64,000 nt of DNA, from positions 12,828,001-12,892,000 of the forward strand of contig NC_003070.9 of NCBI RefSeq assembly GCF_000001735.4, in the 5' to 3' direction. The position numbers and the translations under genes were made by a program. The notes below the pieces were generated by a model. It had not been told where the DNA came from. It searched no databases and saw only the letters and a list, made by a program, of their open reading frames with translations. Positions 47,877 to 60,455 of this stretch are shown in pieces. The first letter of the stretch is position 1; every line of letters begins with the position of its first letter. The DNA is from Arabidopsis thaliana (Eukaryota; Streptophyta; Magnoliopsida; Brassicales; Brassicaceae).

Positions 47877-48927
47877 CTAGATTTTAACCTGCGGTATACC
47901 GCGGGACGATTTATTTTTTAAAAGTAGGATATATTAAAACTTGCAAATTTAATTTTTACAAAATATTTATATTTTACAGTTTATAATTGTTACCGCAGTT
48001 TTTAGCTTAAAGTTTTATATTTTATAGTTTAATTTTATATATAGTAACATTATACATACCACATAACATTTTTGGTTTTATATAATCTTTTCTAAATTAG
48101 TATGATTTGATATGTTTAATATTAATGGTCTTAAAAAATAGTAAACTAAAGATTTAACCTGTATTGAAACGGTGATTTAATTATATTTAACTTTTTTTTA
48201 TTAATATTGATTCAAAAACCCGTCCCTCCAAATCCATCTTGCCAAAAAGTCATTTATTTTATTAATATTAATTTTATTTATGATATGACTCTGAATTATA
48301 ATATAAACATTTTAGCTAATAACATAGGAGTGCACCATATTTATTTAATAGGAGAATGTACCATATGACCCGAATGCACTTTTACCCAAATCCACCAAAA
48401 AAGTCTTGCAAAAATACTATAGAGATAAGAAACGATAGTCGGTTTTGATAGGTATAAGATTAGCAAATATATTAGTTAGCTTAAATTAGTTAAAGAATAC
48501 AAATTAAAAAGGTATATTACACTTTATTCGAATATAGTATCAAAACTTATATAACACAGAGATTTGATAATTTTTTAATTGTTGAATACTTTTTTTGTGC
48601 TAATTCTTATGTGATTAAGATTTAGTTGATTTTGTATATAAAATATTAAATTGTTTTACGAACTTATTTGTTTATAATTTAGTAACAGATAGATATTTGA
48701 ATATTCAGTATATTTTGCTTCAGTTTAGGAAATCTTTGATGACCCGTTTTTAGATCCAATAAGCCTTATAATTAAGAAATGAATATTGTCGTTAAAAGAT
48801 TTTGGTAATTAATGACGTCATTAAAGGATTTTGTTTTTGATTAAATTTTTCTAATAGCATTATCATGTAATTAACTACAAAAATTAAGGTTACATTTAAA
48901 ATGTACTTCCCAAATAATATAGTAGGA
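47877..48927 (-). mobile_element. Nonautonomous Helitron, 1,051 bp, with an empty site in the duplicate
   Basis: The minus-strand 5' end is TCCTACTATATTATTTGGG and the 3' end is CCCGCGGTATACCGCAGG, seven bases, then CTAG. It lies between A (47876) and T (48928). TLC copy A has the uninterrupted counterpart (ATAATGG then TTTTTCTACC at about 41878-41894), which confirms both ends and the A/T target. Confidence 0.85.
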
Positions 48928-49229
48928 TTTTCTACCTTTTTTTTTAGTTTACTTGTAATTCTTTTTTTGACAAATACAGCTTTCCTTTTCTTCTAAAGAA
49001 TCAATAGTTCAGTGATTTTCTTTTGTTTGGTTCAATATTTTATCTCCAAACAAATCATATTTTTGAATTAACCATTTATCCGTTTGGAATGACTAAACTT
49101 ATAAAATTTTATGGATTTTCATATCTTTTATTTATTAGTATAAGTCAGTTTCTTTGGATTCCTCACATTTAACTTACATATAGAAAAGGATGAGTCAAAT
49201 GTTACATGATAGAGTTTTTGGAATTTCAA

Positions 49230-50644
49230 CTAAGCCGATTTTTTGTTGGACATTGATCTTTTGATAAATTTGTATCTCATCATTTTGAGGATTTTATAGA
49301 ACCAGAATGCGCTCACAAGTTGTAACCCCAACGCCATTGCCTAAGAAAATAAGAACACCAAAAAAAAAAAAACATGAAATGTTATATCTCAACTGAAATC
49401 TGTGATCATGAAGAATAATATAGTATACCATCTTTCCTAAACAAAATATTCTTTTCAATTTTGAAAGTTTCACATCTTTATAAAAACTATGAACAATTGA
49501 TGAAACGATAATAAGTAAAAGCCAAAACGAAATGTATGTCATATTCTGAATTTCTGATATTCATATATTAAGATATACCTTGATGAGAATGGGATTATCG
49601 GCTGATATTGTTACGTAAACTAGGTAAGGTCCACCCACCATTCTGGCCAACGAGAAAATTGTTGCAAAACACACCTACACAGTTTTTTTTTTTTTTTATT
49701 ATTATTACTTAGGTCTCTCGCAATAATATTGGAAAAAGTTTAGACAGATTTAGAAATTTCTCGTATCAACGTCTCATGAACAATAATACTCCATTAAATA
49801 GCCATAATGTAGAGTTTTCTTACAAAACTTGCAAGACTTGACAATTTGACTATAGTTAACTCAACGTGTTGGTTTGTATATTTATTTCTAGATATGATAG
49901 CTAGCTAACTCATTAAGAAGTTAAGTGGTAATACTAATTCTAATTCATTAAGTGTTCTGCTAAGGATTCTAAATAACTACTAACTATAATTCATTAAAAA
50001 ATATGTATGTAAAGTACTCACATCGGCTGCAAGATTTAGGTCGGTGTCTCTATAACCAATCTCTTTAAGAATCTCCCTGAGGTGAAGAAACGGACTTGAG
50101 ATCTCTGTTATCCAAAGTGCTGCCACCATCTCGGATCCACACTTTAAATCCACCATATATTCACAACAAAAAATAAGTTTATTTAGTTACTTAAGATCCA
50201 ACTTTTCATAGTACATAATCTACAAGACTACAAGTTACCATTAAAAACGACATAAAAGAGGGGGAAAATATGTACCTTTTGGTAGAAAAGTCCAGCTACA
50301 AAACCAAGAATGCAAACAGAATGATGAACCGCATTATCAATGCTAAGGACTTGATCAAAGTGGCTACAAATGAGATCGTAGATCATGTACGACAATGAAA
50401 ACGCCAACGTTTCCATCTGCCGGAGAGACGATGTAGAAGCAATGGGACAAACAGGACAAGACCAATCTTGAATCGAGAGAGTTGCTAAAGTGACAGCGAT
50501 TGTTGCGTGAAGCGTTGAGACTATACGGGTGCTGAAGTCGAACGAGTAGCTTGAGAAGATTCGTCTTACAAGGATGAAAATGAGACCCCATGAGATTACT
50601 CCTATTGTTGTTATGCTTATTACTCTTACGTATTCTTCCTCCAT
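49230..50644 (-). CDS. TRAM/LAG1/CLN8 (TLC) domain membrane protein, copy B
   Basis: Exons 50644-50276, 50141-50022, 49674-49579 and 49340-49230 join in phase 0 to 231 residues. Structure matches copy A exon by exon. Differences cluster at the N-terminus (residues 6, 8, 15, 16), two in exon 2 (AALWITE, IGYRD), several in exon 3 (VCFATIFSLARM) and the last exon (ALGLQLVSAFWFYKILKMM, two residues longer). Residues 17-123 appear identical in the two copies. Function as for copy A: polytopic membrane protein, probably lipid-related, by inference. A tandem paralogue with an intact frame suggests both are retained. Confidence 0.85.
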
Positions 50645-50799
50645 TGATCTCCTTTTCGTCTTATCTTTTTGGTTCAGACTTCAGAGAGACACAACTTTGT
50701 TATCTAAGGTCTTTTTAATGCTCAAACCATAAAAAAAGAAGATGATGTTTATATGATTTTGGTCTATGGTTTGGTCATTAATAGACCGAGATTGTGAGT

Positions 50800-52690
50800 T
50801 CGGTGTAAGTTAGTTGGATTATTCAATGAGGTCGGTCCCATTGATTTGATCTTTATTCTTCTTCTTCCAAAATTAACTGATCCGACAAGATTAGATCCAA
50901 AGAGTTAGAAAGTAGCTCCCAACCAATCAGCTGAATTATTAAATAAAGGCTATCCAATGGCAACCTGATTTAGAAGCCGTGTAGAAACGTGCCTAATGAA
51001 AATAATAATAATAATAATTCTTAAGCCCTTTAATATTATACATAATTAGTAAGATTCGTTCTAACATTTCTATGATATCAGCTATATTGTTTGCCTCTCC
51101 AAGGATTTTCTTGAAATTAAACTTACACTATCTTTTAGCTAATAGTAAACCATCACTCATATAGGTAGAAATCGATGTGTGCCTTTAGATTGAATTTGAT
51201 TGGCTTGCGTATGGGTCTTGAAGAGGATGGTAGAGGGCAGTTGAGTCTCCACAAATTTTAAGCCATGTGAAGCATAATCTCTTAATTTGCAGGACTTCTA
51301 TATGCATGGCTTCAACTTCAACTTCAACTTCAACTTCGGGTGGTATAGTTGTTGGGTCACTAGCTGGTGATCCTTTCTATGATCAGTTCACACTCTATTT
51401 TTTGTATAATGTCCATTCTATACCTACTTGTTTGGTATACGTATTAGTACCAAGCTTGACGAGGAGCTGAGCTTAAGCCGATATAATAACTGCACCACCC
51501 AAGCCAACAAGGAGATACTCAACCAAATCAAGTTCTACTCGACCAAATGGAGTGGACTTCAAAATCCATCTAGAAGTTGCCTATTTTGTGATAAATGGTC
51601 GAGTCATAATCCAATTGGATCGATTAGATTCAGAGTTGATTCACAAACCCTTACTCAAAGCCTTAACAAAGTTATGTATGTCATCTCCAGCCTTATCCAC
51701 CCTCCAATTTCATCTTGGCTTCAATATTCTTCAACAACATGCATATTTATGAGAATGAACGAGCTAGAATCCAATTGGATCGATAAGATTTGGAGTTGGT
51801 TCACAAACCCTTATGAGGAGCTTTAACCGAGCCATGTAAATCCTCTCCAGCTAAATCCACTCGGAATTTTCATCTTGGTTTTAATATTCATCACCAAATC
51901 AACCATTGGGAGTAGATTGATCGAGTTCGAACACGCCCTGTTCGAACTAGATTAAGAGTTGCCTTTTTGTTCCTCCCATGGCCAAATCCTACCTGATTTA
52001 TATCTTTCCTTAAATGTATCTTTGGATAATCATGTGTAGCACCAGAAGAGTTTCCACTTCATCTAGGACCCTCACCACATGAGCCTTATAATTAGCCGCA
52101 TCAAACCCCATTTGATCACGGGATTAACCTTGAGCTGAACTTACCTTATTTGAATGGAGAGAAATTATGTTCCAACGGCTCTTTCCTTATGTTTTTGGAA
52201 GTGTAATAAAGAATTCCTACGTCATCCAGAATGCACCTAGTTACCACATATTCGGCCCCAAGCTCTTAAGACTCAAGACAAGCGTAATGGCTATATCTTT
52301 ATAATTTTGCACCTTTTTATTTCTTTCTATAGCATTTTAGAACTTTAAACTGATCCTATATAAGCTCCTTAGTTTTTTCTTTTGTAATTCACGAATCATT
52401 TTATAAAATAAATTAGGTTTTTGACAAAAAAATTGTGCACAACAAACTCACCCATAACATGGATCAACATAGAAGCTACATTCTCATATATATATATATT
52501 TATTTCTTATTTGGTCACTCGACATGTGCACAACTAGCGCCAATTCCAAGAGCTCTTCACACAGCTTACTATCAACTCTCATCTATCTCTATTTTACAAA
52601 TTTCTGCAACACAAAGACCCAAAGAGCATTATAAAGAGATGTCCACCAAAAATGTTTAATTTTGGGGGAATGCTTAGCTTCCATAGATAT
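50800..52690. other. Intergenic region with repeats, origin unknown
   Basis: Contains a short CTTCAA run (51310-51335) and a 160-bp two-copy repeat (next entry). The open frames at 51267-51470 and 51428-51826 overlap these repeats and show no domain, so they are not called as genes. Composition between 51150 and 52300 is less AT-rich than its surroundings and could be a worn retroelement. Confidence 0.35.
51600..51905 (+). repeat. Two-copy tandem repeat, period about 160 bp
   Basis: AATCCAATTGGATCGAT(T/A)AGATT, TTCACAAACCCTTA and TTTCATCTTGG(C/T)TT recur in order at 51608-51750 and 51768-51905. Confidence 0.7.
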
Positions 52691-54270
52691 TGAAAGAGGC
52701 TGACTGATGGCTTGTTATTAATTATTGAAGCTGTTGAAGATTATTCAAAGCTAGAGTTCTAACAGTATAAGTGATTACTTACACTTTCCTATTTAGTATC
52801 TTTTGGTATGTATTCATGAGATATATAATCTGGTGCCTGAAAGAAAATGTCTGATTTAATAAAATTATAAAACGAATGTCCTCTGGGTCTATATATATAT
52901 ATTAACTGATTAAGCATGCGCTCGTTTCACTTGTTAGTTCATTGAACAAATTTATCTTTGAATCTCAAGCCAGGGACATGTACACTATTTCCTCTAGTAG
53001 ACCTTGATAGAGTAGTAGGTGACATGTTATCATACTATACAAGGATCTAACTAGTAAGTACCATCTGCTCTAACCTATTTTATAAATTGAGCTAGCAGCT
53101 TGTTACCTAAATGCAAGAAATGCAAAGATAGAAAATTAAATCTAAGAGATTTGCGCAACATAATGGATCTTAGCTCAAAGAGTTGCTTCAAGATATTGAA
53201 AACTTAGGATTTTGTGTCTCATAAGGATGTATTTCTATGTAGGAAAACATAAGTGAACCCGAGTTGACCTGCTCTCGTCGGATCAAACCCACATTCATTG
53301 AGAGTCAACTTCCTCAATCGATCGCATCGTTAATTCTAAAACATGGGTTGTGGTTCAATCTTATTCAGTTATTTGAGTTCTATAATGATGCTTAAATTAT
53401 TCTATATTCGATTATTTGTTTCTTCAAGTCATGTTTCTCTACGAATTATCCTAATGATTGATGCTTTTGTTTTATAGTTTCAAATTGTTTGTCACATTAA
53501 CTTCTTAAAAAATTCTTGCAATTAGAACACAAAAAACCCATATTCTTATCTTAGCTTAATTAATTCAACTCTCGCATATTTTTAGTATGAGAATCTGGTA
53601 TATGTGGATTTGATCCCTCAAATACTATTTTGAACTGTTGTGCACTGTGTATATCTAAAAGTAAAACCTAAGAATATCAGTAAGTTTGAAGGCAACACTT
53701 CAATTGGCCAACTTAATTTATTTTTCATTCAAACAAGAATGAAAACTTAAAGAATAAACAAAATTAGGGATCTAAATCTCATATGGAAATATTCTGGAAA
53801 GAATAAGCTGAAATGGTCAAATTCAAAATTGAAAGAATTGTGATTATGGAAATATTAGCACCCCTATTATTAAAATTTGATACATTATTGCAATATTAAC
53901 TAAAAGATAAGTACAGAAACAAAATCTGAAATCTCTTTGATATCTTATAATCAAAAGGTTAAAGTAAATGATAAAATATTAAAACAATGTTTTTTATTAG
54001 TAGCCTTAATTTGTTATTTAAAATTATAGTAATCTATGGTCAATATGTTTCTATGTAGTGATAATAAAAATGAGTATATGGTAGTCAAATGAATCATTAA
54101 TGTATGAAGTTTGAATACATAAATAATAACATTGACAGCAAAAAATAATATAGAAATTCCATAATAGGTGTTCAAAAAGAAAAGAAAAATTACATAATCC
54201 ACCTATTTTATATTTATGTCCTTTAAAACTACCACCACAAATCCTTAATTTGTATAAATAGAGATTGATT

Positions 54271-54323
<53 letters not shown>

Positions 54324-55401
54324 GTAAACTTTTATTCATATGCCTGCTGTGATATTTTTTTTTTAAAACAAAAGAGTGATTTTTTGGAATTATTTAATAT
54401 ATAGAATAATTCTACAAATTTATCTACATTATATTTTGCTAAAATTGAATTGGGTCTTGCACTTTATTAGGAATATTTGATTCATGCACTGTAGTCTTCC
54501 CTTCATGGAAATTGAGAAAATAAAATATTTCTTTCTTAATTTAAAATAAAATATGAAATATTTTAAAATAAATTAATTTATAGAAAATCCTATCTTGACA
54601 CTATATATATCATTGTTACATGATAGAATTTATAAAACATAAAACAGCAGCCATATAGGCTATCTTTGCTACAAAGAAAACAAAGGTATGTTCCTTTTTA
54701 TCTTGTAGATTTGTAAGAACTTATTTTTCTCGCTTTTGTTTTCAATTCCGCAATAGATTTGTAAAAAATCATTACAATAGTCCAAAAAACAAGTTCGTGT
54801 AGAAGAAAAATGTATGTGTCTTTTTATCTTGTAGATCTGTAAGAACTTATATTTCTATCACTATTGTAGAAGTAAAAACTACAGATCTGTTTAGTTTATG
54901 TATAGATCTGCGCAAAACACCAGTTTGACACACATATATTTCTCTCCTTTGTTCTCATGTAATTGTTCATTTATCTTATAGATAAGCTAAGTAATTCTCA
55001 ACCTAAATACTAACATATTCTACTACAATTATTAAACAAAAAGATCCAAACAAACAGCATTAATAATCATATTAGCATTTAGATCTTCTTTAAAAACAAC
55101 TATGAAAACTGAAAACAGTTTCAGATTATCAATAGAACAAAAGATTTTGTTTTTCAAAAAGCGAGGGCAACGGTTGTTAACGGTTTTTGTTTTAATTTAA
55201 ACTTAAGAAAATCATCTTACCTTTTCGATATTACATATCAAATAATCATGTTATTCTTTAATTATAATTGATGTTGAGGTTTCCTAATAATTTTTTTTTA
55301 TCAAGAATATTCGATCATATTGAATTATAGTATCTAGAAAAATTTAATTTCGTTCGATTTTTGTTGTTGTTAATAGGACCTGAGAAGAGACATCAAGAAA
55401 G
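52691..55401. other. Long AT-rich intergenic region upstream of the RING gene
   Basis: No gene recognised. It includes a (TA)n run at 54271-54322 and a near-direct repeat (ATCTTGTAGAT(T/C)TGTAAGAA, near 54700 and 54827, offset about 126 bp) that may lie in the promoter or leader of the RING gene. Confidence 0.4.
54271..54322. repeat. (TA)n microsatellite
   Basis: About 52 bp of almost pure TA with one C interruption. Likely length-variable. Confidence 0.9.
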
Positions 55402-56590
55402 ATGGAAGATGAGATGAGGAAGCTGTACAGTTGTGCTATTTGCAACAATTTGTTTGACCATGCCACAGCCCTGAAGCGATGCAACCACATCTGTGAGCCC
55501 TCATTCCCTCTAGTTACATTATTTGTTTATTACATTTATTTTCATTGTATTTTGCTTTGGTCCTTTAACTATCGTATTCGCCTTACTAGTTATTGTTTTT
55601 GTAATTGAGGATTAGTCTGATTTCTTTCATATATATCTATCTCATTAGTTGTTTCCCACCTTAAATTCTTCTAAGATTAGAGTTAATTTGTGTGAGCCTT
55701 TTATGTTTTATTTTCTTTGTATATAACTCTTTAATCTTTTATTTGCATATAACTCTTCAAACTCGTTCTTCTCCTTAGATTTACAGTTCACTACAATACA
55801 TATATGTTCTTGGCGTTTGACAAAAAAAAGACATATATGTTCTTGGCTTTAATCATTTGATTCATATTTATTTATAAATCTACTTGTTTTGATTGAAATA
55901 TCTACATTTTTTCAAATTTATTTCACTAGCTTAACCTATTTTTTTTTTATTAAATCTTTGTAAACAGTTTGCTTTAGATGCATTTATGGCAAAATAACAG
56001 AACATGACTGGAAATGTTGTCCTGTATGCTATGTTGAATTGGGTCCGGATCCTCTCAAGATACTAAGGTACTCACTATTATATATTTTATCTGAAACATT
56101 TTTGAGATTCATTTTTTTTTATCTTACTAGTTCTTGGGTTTTTATTGTTCTGTGAAATATCGCTTCATTGTATTTACATTTCCCCCTTATTTCATCTATA
56201 TTTTTTAACTAAACAATATAAAGTCTAGCTTATTGCTTTAAAATAAAGAAAAATGTACACTGTTTAAATTTAGGGTTTAGTTTTCAGAATTTGAAATTAT
56301 ATTTTTAGATTGAAAATACAATTGTGTTAATTATGTTATGTTTTCTTAATAACTCATATATTATTTGAGAACACAATTGTTTTTTGAACTAATTTTATAA
56401 TTTGTATGACAGGCATGACGACCCCCTTTTATTGTCCATGGAAAGTAACAACTTCATTCGTGAACATGACGTTGAGGACACAGGATCATATCAGGAAGAG
56501 TCGGAGACGGAATCTGAGAGTTCTGAAGATGAGGAGACAGAATCCGATGATATGGAGACAGGTTCTGAATGTGACGAGCCAAGGCCTTGA
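55402..56590 (+). CDS. Small RING-finger protein, DRIP/RING1-like, with acidic tail
   Basis: Exons 55402-55492, 55968-56067 and 56413-56590 join to 122 residues. The C3HC4 RING is complete: CAIC (13-16), CNHIFCFRC, then CCPVC, followed by LGPDPLKILR. The CIYGKITEHDWKCCPVC stretch resembles the DREB2A-interacting E3 ligases DRIP1/2 (CIYxKITExxxxCCPVC). After the RING, DRIPs continue for ~300 residues; here the protein stops after an acidic, Ser/Glu-rich tail (EESETESESSEDEETESDD). RING proteins recruit E2-ubiquitin, so E3 activity is plausible but inferred. Splice sites are all GT/AG with phases 1 and 2 that fit. It could be a young truncated paralogue rather than a conserved gene. Confidence 0.75.
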
Positions 56591-57239
56591 ATCTATCGTT
56601 CAACATTCTATTTTTATTCTAAAGTATTCGCAAATGTTATGTTTTAAACAATCTCTTTCGGACTCAAACTTGATTTGCTTTTCAGTATTTTCTTTCTAAA
56701 CAATCTCTTTTGGACTCAAACTTAATTTGATTATATGCACTTTATTATTGATTTGGAGAGGATCGTTTAGAATTTTTATTAAAATAAATGTAAGCAACTA
56801 TATATCGTTTTAAAAAAAATTAATCAGCTACTATTTATTAAAAAGTTAATCAACTATAATTTCTTTTAACAACTCAATATTCAAACGTGATTTGGTTACG
56901 AAGGTTTATATATCTTTTCTTATTCGAAGGTATTGCAATAAATTGGAAAACGTTACAACTTTTTTTTTCTTTTAAGTTTTTATATAAGCGAACGTATTTA
57001 TAAATACATTATGAATAAGTGTATATATATTATGAAATATGACTTTTATATCGATCCAAGGTACTAGATATATGTGGCTGAGCAACTATGCTGAATTGGA
57101 TTAGCAATGTGGTTTATATGAATGAGAAATTAGACTTATGTGAACAAGCTACAAAGATTATTACATGAACGAGTGATTAGGTTTACGAGGATGAGGAATG
57201 TAGAGTTGACAGAAAAATTGTAGGTTTTGTAATTTACCA

Positions 57240-57462
57240 GGGTATCTCTAACTCCAGTTTATTTTTTTTCTTAACTCTACTATAGAATAAAACTCTTTCT
57301 AACCCTACTCTATATCTCATTCCAAAATAGAATACATAATCTATATTTGGAGTAACTAGATTTGTATTTTTCTTATTTATTAGATAGAATTTGAGTAAAA
57401 AAACGAGTGATATAGAAAGTTTTTACTCTTTTTTAAAAATGAAATACAATGGAGATGGTGTT
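57240..57462. mobile_element. MITE of the GGNATCTC(C/T)AAC family
   Basis: The left end is GGTATCTCTAACTCCAG; the right end reversed is ACCATCTCCATTG. AT-rich interior, no ORF. Same end family as 23238-23493 and 38778-39035. Confidence 0.5.
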
Positions 57463-57779
57463 AGTTAATATGTGAACATTGTTTGCCGCGGAACTATATT
57501 GTGTTTGTACATATGTTTATAGATTTATTTTTTCATTGAATGATTGTCAATCACTCATGTAAGTTTTTTTTTTAGGGCAAAATAAACTCAACCATTCAAA
57601 TTAGAAATGTGCGATTTTTTTCCAAGGAAAAACTAGTCCGGTGTAGAAAAACCTATATGGGAAAAAATGGAACCACATGAATGTGTCTTTTTACAAAGCA
57701 GTCAGCACGGGTGTTGTTACAACATCGAATAAATGACAAAGTAAAAGAAGAAAAGATAGTTTCAAAGAGCTAAAATCTT

Positions 57780-58990
57780 CTAATTCTGGCGTGACGGCAA
57801 GCCACTCATCGAAAGTGTCTAATAAATTAGTTAACTCCTTGCAACATTAAAAAGAGACAGAGAAATAAGAGATCTCATTGTGGAGAGAAGAGACTCAAAC
57901 TCTACATGAAGAGGTGATAAGCAGCAGCCAAAACTCTTCAAACCAAGATAAGATATTAAACCATTTGAGCTAACAAACCAACAAATATCACTTAGAGTGC
58001 ATGAATTTAGCAAAGAACCAGCTCTTGATAGACCAAGATAAGATACCAAACCATTTGAGCCAACAATCCAACCAATACCACTTAGAGTGCATGAATCTAC
58101 CAAAGAACCATCTACTCGATAGACAAAAGAGTCTATTGAAAAAGGGGTTTGGACTGCGGGTTGTTGAAGCGATTAGGGGTCAAGGATTGTCTCACGGGCT
58201 CTCGCTATATGGAAAGATTTTGCTTCCTTTGATGCGTGTTGGAACATATCTAAGGTGGGTATCCTTGTTCTCAAAACCTTAGTGTTACGATCCTTCCAAA
58301 TGAACCACATGATACAAGGGAAATTCTAGATATTCTCCTCTCGGCCTCCTAATTCCTTCGCTCTTCAAAATAGATGGTCTAGATTCTCAAACAGAGAAGA
58401 CGAGGAAATCAAGATAAAGACTAAACCTGGAAAGCAGGAGGACACTCAACTAAAACATGGTTAATAATTTCCTCGTCCATCCCACATCAGAGGCACAAAT
58501 GATTAGTTCCTAGATGACAATCAGCTAGTCGTTAGCACGTTGCTAGGTAGCCCCTGAAAGTTTTCCATAGAAAGCGTTTGTTTTTTCTTGAAGTTTGGAT
58601 CTTCCATGATTGTTCATGTAGAGTCGTAACGATAAGTCCCTGAATGTGAGGTATGTCTTCTTGTGACATAAGTTCTTGAATCTTTTCTACCTTCTAAGCT
58701 TTCGACACATGGTTGATTAGCTCAATGACAAAGAAGTTTGGGTAAGTGCTAGTGAGCTTACTTTTGGTTGGACATGCCGGTGTGGTTGGGATCCATGGGT
58801 CGCTCTAAACTCGAGTATCAAAGCTTGATTGAATGTTTTTCCTCATCCCAGATAGAAGGAGTTTTCTAGCCGCTAGCATGCTCCGCCATCCATATAGGAG
58901 GGAAGATAAGATCTTTTGACATAGAGAGGGCCAAAGTATATGAAATATTGACCCCTAACTACCAAGGCTAGAAAAGAGTTGGGGTACCAA
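57780..58990 (-). mobile_element. Truncated, degenerate LINE fragment (zf-RVT and RNase H region)
   Basis: On the minus strand, with frameshifts and stops, one reads a zf-RVT piece (FLWKTFRGYLAT, then CGMDEEIINHVLVECPPAFQ near 58440-58580) and an RNase H-like C-terminus (CLSPLHVEFESLLSTMRSLI near 57850-57925). The order matches ORF2 of the LINE at 28-34 kb, but sequence identity is low, so it is a different, older family. The RT core is absent. Confidence 0.65.
57943..58122 (-). repeat. 90-bp in-frame tandem duplication within the LINE fragment
   Basis: CCAAGATAAGATA(T/C)(T/C)AAACC begins at 57943 and 58033 and the unit repeats through TTAGAGTGCATGAAT. The period is 90 bp, which keeps the minus-strand frame (NGLISYLGL and NGLVSYLGL) open for both copies. 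Confidence 0.75.
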
Positions 58991-60246
58991 TCCCCCTAAA
59001 ACACCATAAATGAACTAAACCACACATCTATTCAAGAGAAAACTAACAAAAATACCACATTTTGTCTTCTTTTTTTTCTAACTGAAATACCAGCTTTTAA
59101 TCTCTGAATTAATTAAGGAAAATATCAATACATATGTTGATAGGAATGAATAATTAAGTATCTATACATACTTTTTCTTAATTAGGTGGGTAAGATAGAG
59201 AGTGATGTTTTGACATTTTTACCCTTGTCTTCTACACACATAATTGTCTTTTTTCTCTCCTTCATATTATCTGAATATTATTGACATTATTTCCGGTAAT
59301 TTTTTGGTGTAATCTCCGATCACCGTCTCTCTTCCAAACTCTCCTCTTTCTTCGTTGTCACCTCTATTTCTTCACAAACGAATTCTATATCTAAGTCTCT
59401 ATTTGGATCATCAACTTCATCGTTTTTACATGCAACACACAATCATCACCAAATAATTAACAAAACTAGAGAGTTGGAAAAGAAATACAAAAACAAGGAA
59501 AAGATAGAGAAATATTACACGAGTTTGGGATGGACTAAACTTTTAATTTGATGAATTGGGGGTGAAAATCATGGTTTTGTAATCTAAAGTGAAGATGGAG
59601 AGGACATAGAGAGAGATAGGAAACGAAGAGAAGGAAAACGAAGAAGTTCAACGTCCATGATAACTAATAAGTTAACGGTGATAAACAAATTATCATGATA
59701 AATAAATAAACCAATGCATAAATTAACATATTACGAGAATAGATAATTGCTAATCTATTAGTTACCGAATGTTAACATGATAAAAAAAAATTTTGTTATG
59801 TATAATAGTTATCTATAATGTAATATACAATTTACCACTTTAAAAGACATGTTAGGGTGATAACTAAATTGTTAATGTATAAGTTAACAGTAATAATTAA
59901 ATTACCAAAATAAATAAAGATGTTTATATATAATACATATTCTATAATAAATGATTTAACACGAGAAACATGATTTGACGTAAGATGATTAGTGCTTTCA
60001 CCTTGCTACTGTTTTTCAAAGACGTGTTTATCATACTAATCAAATAAATTAACTACCTAAACTTGAAACCGCCAAAATTCATTTTTTGTTGTTGCATATA
60101 ATTGTTTTTTTGATATTTTTATTGTTAACGTGTATATTTGATGAAGGGTATTTTTGGCATTAATTTGAGTTAGATGAAAGAGAACTAAATAACAAATCTT
60201 CATAGTCAGATTCTTTATTTTTCATTCTTTTGAGTATAGATATTTA
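58991..60246. other. Intergenic, nothing recognised
   Basis: AT-rich spacer with several TTAAC(A/G)-type repeats at 59650-59890 but no defined unit. No conserved frame on either strand. Confidence 0.4.
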
Positions 60247-60455
60247 AATCATGTGTTTGTACCTAATTTTCTTTAATGAACAATTAAAACATCATGTGTT
60301 TGTACCTAATTTTCTTTAATGAACAATTAAAACATTATGTCATTATATGTTTGTACCTAATTTTCTTTAATTAACAATTAAAACATCATGTGTTTGTACC
60401 TAATTTTCCATTAATTAACAATTAAAACATCATGTGTTTGTACCTAATTTTCTTT
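60247..60455. repeat. Minisatellite, ~43-bp unit, about five copies
   Basis: ATGTGTTTGTACCTAATTTT starts near 60251, 60294, 60388 and 60432, with a diverged copy (ATATGTTTGTACC) near 60346. Each is followed by CTTTAAT(G/T)AACAATTAAAAC. The third unit carries a ~9-bp insertion. Confidence 0.85.

Noticed and set aside
51267-51826. Two overlapping small plus-strand genes
   Set aside because: They lie over a CTTCAA run and a 160-bp repeat, have no domain, and use unrelated frames.
60247-60455. CRISPR-like array
   Set aside because: Repeats are contiguous without unique spacers and the genome is a plant nuclear one; it is a minisatellite.
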